Part shown: positions 57,696-64,000 of the stretch, piece after piece
Layout: every line of letters begins with the position of its first letter
Numbering within the stretch: the stretch's first letter is position 1
Source: Mermis nigrescens
Taxonomy: Eukaryota; Nematoda; Enoplea; Mermithida; Mermithidae
DNA: 64,000 nucleotides
Assembly (NCBI GenBank): GCA_036768485.1
Contig: JAVLUZ010000151.1
Location: forward strand, 3,853,330 to 3,917,329
Direction: 5' to 3'
Program-made: the position numbers and the translations under genes
Notes under the pieces: model-generated
Databases searched by the model: none
Told to the model about the DNA's origin: nothing
Seen by the model: only the letters and a program-made list of their open reading frames with translations

Positions 57696-57912
57696 GCACG
57701 CGTTTGTTAAATTGCTTAATTACAGCTTGCTGTTTTTAGGAATATTATACGAAAAAGCAAGATATCCTTAGAAAATATTAACAAAATTTAGCAGAGATGT
57801 GCACGCGCACACGTATTTGTATTTATACTGGAAAAACAGAGATTCAATTTCAAAATAACATAATTTGATTGAAAATTTAGAATTTCTCATTATTGATTCA
57901 AGCCAGCCAATT

Positions 57913-57979
57913 TTCATTACATAAAAGTCAAGTTCTTCTATGTTCTCCATTATTCGAAGGCGAATGAGCTTTTTGTAAT
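57913..57979 (-). other. Possible isolated exon upstream of BLOC1S2
   Basis: A good acceptor (TAATTATTTTCAG) precedes 57979 and a possible donor, TAT|GTAATG, follows. The enclosed sequence is open in a frame containing KKLIRLRIMENIEELDF. It could be a 5' UTR exon or part of another gene. Unassigned. Confidence 0.15.
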
Positions 57980-58224
57980 CTGAAAATAATTAGCAACAAA
58001 AACCCACTCCGGAATTGTTCGCATCTTCTATCCTTATTTTTAAACGCAAGATTAACAGTTTAACGAAAGCAAATAGCTAACGTTTAATTTTTATCCCGTG
58101 ACACATCTTTTGGTCAAAACATCATTAACAAGGAATATCTTGATGAATTACTCAAGCTCGTGACGAGACTGTTCGAGCAGTGTAACACTTAGCACACGTG
58201 GGCGTGAGGGAGGAGGGTTAGGGG

Positions 58225-58481
58225 CATACGTGGGCAGCACCAAAATTCTGGGGGGGAAGATTTTTCAAAGGTCAAAAAAATGGCCTTAAAGATTGGTGGT
58301 ATGGCGAAAAAACACAATTTTTCGATGTTTCTCATCGAGCACTATATATTGGCATCAAAAATTGCGAAAAAAACCAAAAAAATTCAAAAATTGAATTCTA
58401 GGGGGTATTTTGATTTCTGGGGAGGGTTTGGTTTCTCGGGGAGGGGGGTGCGTGCTGCCATACCCCCCACGCCTAGGTGTG
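58225..58481 (-). mobile_element. Nested family A MITE
   Basis: CATACGTGGGCAGC to CACGCCTAGGTGTG, flanks GTTAGGGG and GTTGGGGG (7 of 8), inside the element that starts at 58193. Confidence 0.85.
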
Positions 58482-58691
58482 GTTGGGGGTGTACACCCCC
58501 AGAAAACCGGATAGGTACCCCCAGAATTCAATTTTTTGAATTTTCTTGTTTTTTCGCAATTTTTTGATGCCAAAGGATAGTGCTCGATGAGAAACGTTGA
58601 AAAATTGTGTTTTTCGCCAAACCATCATTTTTAAGACCCTTTTTTGACCTTTGAAACATCTTGCACCCACCAGAATTTTGGAGCTGCCAAT

Positions 58692-59058
58692 CATACATGA
58701 TCTTGCGGGGCTAGGGAGGTTTTCACTTCACAGAAAAGTTTGTTCACCCCACCTCCCTTCCAAATTGACGATTCTCTGAAAGTTCCCAAAAATTTAACAA
58801 TTTGTAGAAAATATGCTTTTTAAAGCGTTTTTAGCTATCTATTTGCTCAAAAGTACCAAATTTTCGGCGCTTCGCCCATTATACTAATGTTTTGACTATA
58901 CTCTTTGATTTTTTCTTGAAATTTTTTTGTTTTTATGCTTAAGAAAGTTAGAGCATCATCAGAAACGCTGAAAAACGATGTTTTTGACGCGTACCTACCA
59001 TTTCCGCACCCAAAAAAGGCACCTTATAATTTCAGCCCTCCCCTGAATTCCCATGCTG
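58692..59058 (+). mobile_element. Nested family D MITE, right end shortened
   Basis: CATACATGATCTTGCGG to CCCATGCTG with flanks CTGCCAAT and CTGCCCAC (6 of 8). It contains GGCGCTTCGCCC. Confidence 0.7.
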
Positions 59059-59328
59059 CTGCCCACCTGAGTGCAACCCTTCATGTAGAATAAAAAAGCG
59101 GTTTAAGCTAATAAAACAACAGCACTCAGAATTAACATGCCAAAATCTACTGTGCACAATAATATAATTGCAAAATACGATTATCAAATCTAAAGATTAG
59201 TTTATAATTCAAAATATTAGTGCAAAACATTAAAATTTACGCCTTGCGCGAGATCCATCAGCAAACCCATATGTCTTTCACTATTTAGTAAGATCGAACC
59301 ACAAACCCGTTTGCATCATTATCACACA

Positions 59329-59558
59329 CACACATGGGCGTGGGGGTATACACCCCCATAAGTTGAAATACCCCGCCCTCAGAATTCAAATTTTGAAATT
59401 TGTTTTTGCATTTTTTAGCGATTTTTTGGTGCCATTAGATAATACTCGATGAGAAACGTCGAAAAATGGTTTTTTTCGCCATACGACCACTTTTAAGACC
59501 ATTTTTTGACCTTTGAAAATTTTTATCCCCCCCAGAATTTCGGTGCTGTCCACCTATG
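59329..59558 (+). mobile_element. Family A hAT-like MITE, perfect target duplication
   Basis: CACACATGGGCGTGGG to GCTGTCCACCTATG, perfect ATCACACA at 59321-59328 and 59559-59566. Confidence 0.9.
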
Positions 59559-59659
59559 ATCACACAGTGTAAAGTGTTAATATACCTATATACTATGTCC
59601 ATCCTGAATATATGTAAATCGATAACAGATCGGTAAAAAAGTGTAATAGTTTATTATGA

Positions 59660-59806
59660 ATGCCAAAGAATGACAGAAAAACGACTTCAAACAAGCTAGT
59701 TGAACCGCGGAACAATGAATCAGTAGATGAAATTCCCGTAATGAACATAATATCTCGAAAAATGAAGCATAAACTCGTCCGAAAACAAACGCAATACAAC
59801 ATATGA
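59660..59806 (+). CDS. Short open frame, 48 aa, unassigned
   Basis: ATG to TGA reading MPKNDRKTTSNKLVEPRNN, then ESVDEIPVMNIISRKMKHKL. Charged, protein-like composition between two repeats, but no splice partner or known motif. May be chance. Confidence 0.15.
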   Translation: MPKNDRKTTSNKLVEPRNNESVDEIPVMNIISRKMKHKLVRKQTQYNI

Positions 59807-59859
59807 AATTCACGAAGCACTGGATGAGGCGAAATGCGACTATTTTCGACTAACCATAA

Positions 59860-60790
59860 GCAGCACTTAAGCTGAGTACATAAATCGGTTTAAATAATGA
59901 ATTAAAGCAGTTTAAACAAGTACAAAAAATATTCACTTTCAACCGCACAAGCTCGCATAGGCAGCGCAAACAAAGTGGTTTAGACCATGCATGAACAGCA
60001 TGGGAATTCTGGGGGATTATAAAGTGCTTTGTTTAGGTCCAAAACTGGTAGGTACGCGTCAAAAATATCGTTTTTCAGCGTTTCTGGCGGTGCTCTATCT
60101 TTCTAGAGCATAAGAACATAGAAAAATTTTGGAAAAAAATCAAAAAGTCGGAACAAATTGAACAACAATATAGTCGAAACATGACGGATATTGGCACGAA
60201 GCGCCGAAAATTTGGCACTTTTGAGCAAATAGATAGCTAAAAACGCTTAAAAAAGCATCTTTTCTACAAATTTTTAGAAAATTTATGGGAACTTTAAAAA
60301 AACTCGTCAATTCTGGGGGGTGAGAAAATTTTTGGAAGGAGGTGAAAAAATTTTTGGGGGGGGGGTGAAAATTTTTCTGGAGGGGGTTGAACCCCTCAGA
60401 TCATGTACGGTATAGACTACGGACTTAAGGACTTAAAGTATGTACAAATATGAGAATAAATAAGCTTTTAAGACATAAGCTCAGATGTAGTTTAAACAAT
60501 GCACTTGAACAGTTTAAACAATAATATAAAAATAGTATTTATTGCATAAGCTGACTTAGACTGCGTAAACAAAGAAGTTTAAACTTTGGACTTAAGCAGT
60601 TTAAACAAAGGTATGAGAATAAATTAGTTTTTAACGCAAAACTTTACATACGTAAGCTGTATAAACAAACATGGTTCAAACAATGCATTTAAGCAGTTTA
60701 AACAAGAATATAGAGAATATTAAGTTTTTACCGCATAAGCTCACTTAAGCTGTGTAAACAAATTGGGTTAAACATCGGGTTCAAACAGTT
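59860..60790. repeat. Tandem array with GTTTAAAC, ~115-bp period, split by a MITE
   Basis: Units contain CTTAAGCAGTTTAAACAA, then TATGAGAATAAATTAGTTTTTA, then GCATAAGCTCACTTAAGC and GTGTAAACAAA. About five units are seen (59870-59985 and 60418-60790). A family D element occupies 59986-60409. Confidence 0.75.
59986..60409 (-). mobile_element. Family D MITE inside the GTTTAAAC array
   Basis: CATGCATGAACAGC to CAGATCATGTACG, flanks GTTTAGAC and GTATAGAC (7 of 8). The left flank is itself a variant of the array's GGTTTAAAC. Confidence 0.85.
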
Positions 60791-61395
60791 TAAACCGCTT
60801 AAGAGGATTACTGTCGTTTTTATCGCATGGGCTAGTACTCAATGATATGGCATAATTAAAAATTTGAGGTTTAAGATCACTGAACATAGTAGGCAAGAAC
60901 ATACATATAAGTTTAGTTAAAACGACTAATCAATGATTCAAAAGGCAGTAAAGTATCTTATATAAACTTTTAGGTAAATTGAATATTCAAAAATTTTCAG
61001 AAAATTATCTAAAAATTGAGTCTGCTGAGGGACGGCATTATCACGGTAATTTAAGTTCACGGTAACAAGATTTTAAACTAAGTTACCGAGTGTAAAGTGC
61101 AAAGTTGCCACCACTTAACCAATCCGCTTATGCAGTACCATACTGAAGATTTCCGAGTTTATGCGCCTGATATTCGAGCTTTGATACGTTTAAAGCGTAT
61201 TTCGCCTACGACATAGAGGTTCAATAATACCTTCATCACTTTACACTTAACACAATTATCGACTTCATAATCCGAAGCGAGCACCAATACTTTATATAGT
61301 CTGCTTACCAGTGTCGACGGACACAAAAGTAGTAAATATCACCGTATAATACGACCTTTACGGCGAGTGTAAAGCGCTTTACAAAAAATGAAGAT

Positions 61396-63028
61396 TCATA
61401 ATTTAAACGTGCTCGGACGCTTTAACTTCACTTTCGAAACGGTCTTTTTTGGTAACACACCTGATTCGGCAGCAATATTCGTCGGCTGGGCCACGGCTTT
61501 AACATTGGGCTGATTATTACCTATTTAGAAAAAATCATGATCAAAAACGCAACGATATAATCAGATCGATATGACGGAAAGAATGGTGATAAAAACCTAT
61601 CGAAACATCAAAAGACGGGTTTGAGCTAAAGTTGTCGAAAGCTTAAACATGCGCCTAAAAATAGCTGCCTTTGGAAAAAAGGTCGCCTGTATACTGATTC
61701 TATTATTAAAAAAATATTTAGAACAAAAATATGTATGGAATTATGCGTGCAGCAGGAGGATTAGGATCGCTTCCCACCAAAAAGCTGGTCGCCTCCTCCG
61801 TCACCCCTAACCTAAAAGACTAAGATTTTTTAACCCCCCCCCACTTTAAGCGAAAAAACAGCATTTTAAGGCCAGTTATACGATATGTTGTGCCGTTTTG
61901 GCGATGAATAGAACGTAATTTACCCCTTCTTCCTAAAAATTTAAACCGCTAAGGTATGCAAAGTCCGCAAAAATAATGAAAAGTCGATTTAACGCTCCGC
62001 AGTAATCGAGTCGAGCAATGGCAAGTAAGACTGAATCGTCAATTTGTGTTAAAAATAGCATTCCCCATTCGAAACTCACGAAATATTACTGTAAACTACG
62101 TACTAATAAAATTAATTTACAAAAAATAATTATTAAAATTAATCGCTTACTAAAAATATTAACCATTTGCATATGAACATACTAGAAGAGCCACTTTTTA
62201 AGCCGTTCGCTTTATGTTCGATTAATGACGGGGAATCGATGGCGGAAATGACGCTCAACGATGACGTCATTGCCTCAGATCGGCCGGACGACGATGACGT
62301 CATCGATTTCGCGCAAGACGTCACAGCTATTCCGGCGGCCATATCGTTTTGCACTCGGAGACTCGTCGATTCGTGATTGCGCGCCAATGATGTCAATAAC
62401 TTCCCACTATTCAACGATGATAAAGCAAGCGGACGATTGCTCGATGACGTCACTATTTTTCCATGATCCAACGATGACGTCATAAGCGTGCGATTGTTCG
62501 ATGACGTCATCGATGTCGCGTTCGACTTTGCTGCCGTTCCGGCGGCCATATTGTTTTGTACATGACGACCCGCCGACTCGTGACTGGACGCCGATGACGT
62601 CATTGTTTTCCCGTTATTCGATGATGACGTCATAAGCGAACAATTGCTCCGTGAAGTCGTTGTTTTCTTGTCATTCGACGATGACGTCACAAGCTCAACA
62701 TTGCGCCGTGACGTCATCGATTCCGCGCGACCATTGCCCTGCGATGATGTCACGATTTTCGTATTGTCGCCTACGCAGATCGATGACGTAAGCAGAGAAG
62801 TCGTCGATTTCGCGTCGGACGTTACAGCTGGTACCCATCGTCGTTGGCGTTGAATCCGAGTGACTGCGTCATCGGCGACGGCAGTGGCGGCGGCGACGGG
62901 GGTCAAATTCGATGACGTCATTTTCTCTGTATCGACGATTATGCGCCGATTGAGAATGATGCGCCTGGAGGAAGACGGCGCTGCTATCGCGTTATTCGCT
63001 GATTGACCGACCGTTTTGACGCGTGAAT
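61396..63028 (-). CDS. Ser/Thr-rich gene with Met-Thr-Ser-Ser repeats (2 exons)
   Basis: Exon A: 63028-62183. It is open throughout, with first in-frame ATG at 62921. A possible acceptor (AAATTTAAG) precedes 63028, with SSSRRIILNRRIIVDTEK between it and that ATG. The exon is rich in MTSS units separated by 8-20 residues (SSNNRTL, SSNRPL, ARNHES, VQNDMAAG/VQNNMAAG). The donor A|GTATGT lies at 62182. Exon B: 61520-61396, phase 1, joining in frame as NNQPNVKAVAQPTNI, then LPKKTVSKVKLKRPSTFKL, stop TGA. GC content is clearly above the surroundings. The protein is predicted disordered with a basic C-terminus. No known domain. The matched splice phases support a real transcript; an alternative is a GC-rich repeat that happens to be open. 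Confidence 0.5.
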
Positions 63029-63434
63029 CTTAAATTTATCATTGGAAATAATTTTATAAATAATGCTTATAATATGACATTACAAATTAAAGAATTATTA
63101 TAATTGTATTAACTACAATAATTTTCCGCTAAGCTTTAAAAGGAACCCAATACTCTCTAGCTTACGGGTTGTTCGATTTGTCAGGTAAAAACGCGACACG
63201 CTACTAGAGTAATCTATTAACACCTGATGCGCATGTTAGAACAACACGAATTCAACGCATATAACGAAGAGACATAAATAATAAATAACATCTATCTCCC
63301 GGCATTGAAAAATCGCAATAAAACAAGAATTTATTTGAATTTAATACTGGGGTCCTTAAAATTTTGGCGGTAGTTAGAGTTCTGAGGGTTTATACATACC
63401 ACACATGGACATGGGGGATCTGTGGGGTCTGGAC

Positions 63435-63600
63435 GATACATGCGCAGCAAGAAAATTCTGAAGGAGGGCTGAAATCGCCTGAAACCGCCAAAAACGTTAC
63501 TATAAATAGAATTTTGGGGTCTACAGTAATCCGCGGGGGTTTTACAACTTTTTACTATGGGTTGGTTATACATCCTCCCAGACCCCCACGCTCATATGTG
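63435..63600 (-). mobile_element. Short family A-related MITE
   Basis: GATACATGCGCAGC to CACGCTCATATGTG, flanks GTCTGGAC and GTCTGGAT (7 of 8). An older CACACATGGACATGG end lies just upstream at 63400. Confidence 0.7.
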
Positions 63601-64000
63601 GTCTGGATCCTACTTTGAGAATGCGACGGACCCCTGAATCGATATACCCTCAGAATTTAATTTTTGGTGCTTTATTTGGCAATGCTGCCCTATCAGACCT
63701 CTCAGAATTTAATTGCTACTCATATGGTTTAGACCCCAAAGCCCGAAATGCTAACATATGGTTCGGACTTTAGATCTGGCAGACTTACTACAAAAATAAC
63801 TACGCTTTGATAATTTATTTTTTTGTGAAATTCGCTCCGTTTCTATCGCATATTTCGATACTGTTGGACAGAATTTGGCGATAAACTTTACGCTTTAATA
63901 TGCTTCTAATAATCTTAAAGCAAGCACCGCCGGTCGGCCGTTCTAGTCTAAGATGACCTAGAAAAATGGTCGCTTTAGAAAGCGCTAGAATGACACTAGA

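Larger units (their letters stand above)
58193..59071 (+). mobile_element. Family A MITE containing two further nested MITEs
   Basis: The outer element starts CACACGTGGGCGTG at 58193, resumes at 58482 and again after 59058, and ends near CTGCCCACCTGAG. One family A copy sits at 58225-58481, and one family D copy sits in its right end at 58692-59058. Confidence 0.75.

Overview
This is AT-rich animal nuclear DNA, most likely from an insect. The evidence is split genes with GT..AG introns, a LINE fragment, many hAT-type MITEs with 8-bp target duplications, a PIF/Harbinger remnant, and a decayed Polinton/Maverick virus-like transposon. I cannot fix the species. A 100-N scaffold gap lies at 20983-21082. 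Most long open frames here are chance frames inside repeats; the real host genes are short exons scattered between insertions.

Layout. 0.3-1.8 kb: LINE reverse-transcriptase remnant. 3.6-10.0 kb (+): LSM7, in four exons whose introns are packed with hAT MITEs, one inserted exactly at a 5' splice site. 12-13.6 kb: a foldback-like element and a degenerate satellite. 14-16 kb: a Harbinger remnant (Myb-like exon plus transposase N-terminus). 17.3-18.2 kb: three copies of a GC-rich, RNA-like structured tandem repeat that I do not recognise. 19.3-19.7 kb (-): end of a membrane-protein gene. 21.1-28.0 kb (+): Polinton block with a small basic protein, a Polinton-associated protein, a Lys-rich repeat protein, chromodomain integrase, cysteine protease, penton-like protein, a glycine-rich virion-type protein, double jelly-roll major capsid protein, and a PC4-like gene that appears to be spliced. 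The block carries stops and frameshifts, and the integrase has lost a catalytic Asp. No DNA polymerase or packaging ATPase is visible.

30-45 kb: a 4.6-kb foldback element with 1-kb inverted arms, then a second inverted duplication (35.2/45.3 kb), one arm of which holds a MITE missing from the other. 46.4 kb (+): a small unidentified two-exon gene with an in-frame stop. 57.7 to 48.26 kb (-): BLOC1S2, with its exons separated by MITE-filled introns. 59.9-60.8 kb: a tandem array split by a MITE. 63.0-61.4 kb (-): a Ser/Thr-rich gene whose repeated Met-Thr-Ser-Ser codons create ten perfect TGACGTCA (CRE) palindromes.

How it fits together: LSM7 (U6/decapping ring) and BLOC1S2 (lysosome-related organelle biogenesis) are ordinary housekeeping genes. 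The rest is layered transposon history, and the nesting and target duplications let its order be read.
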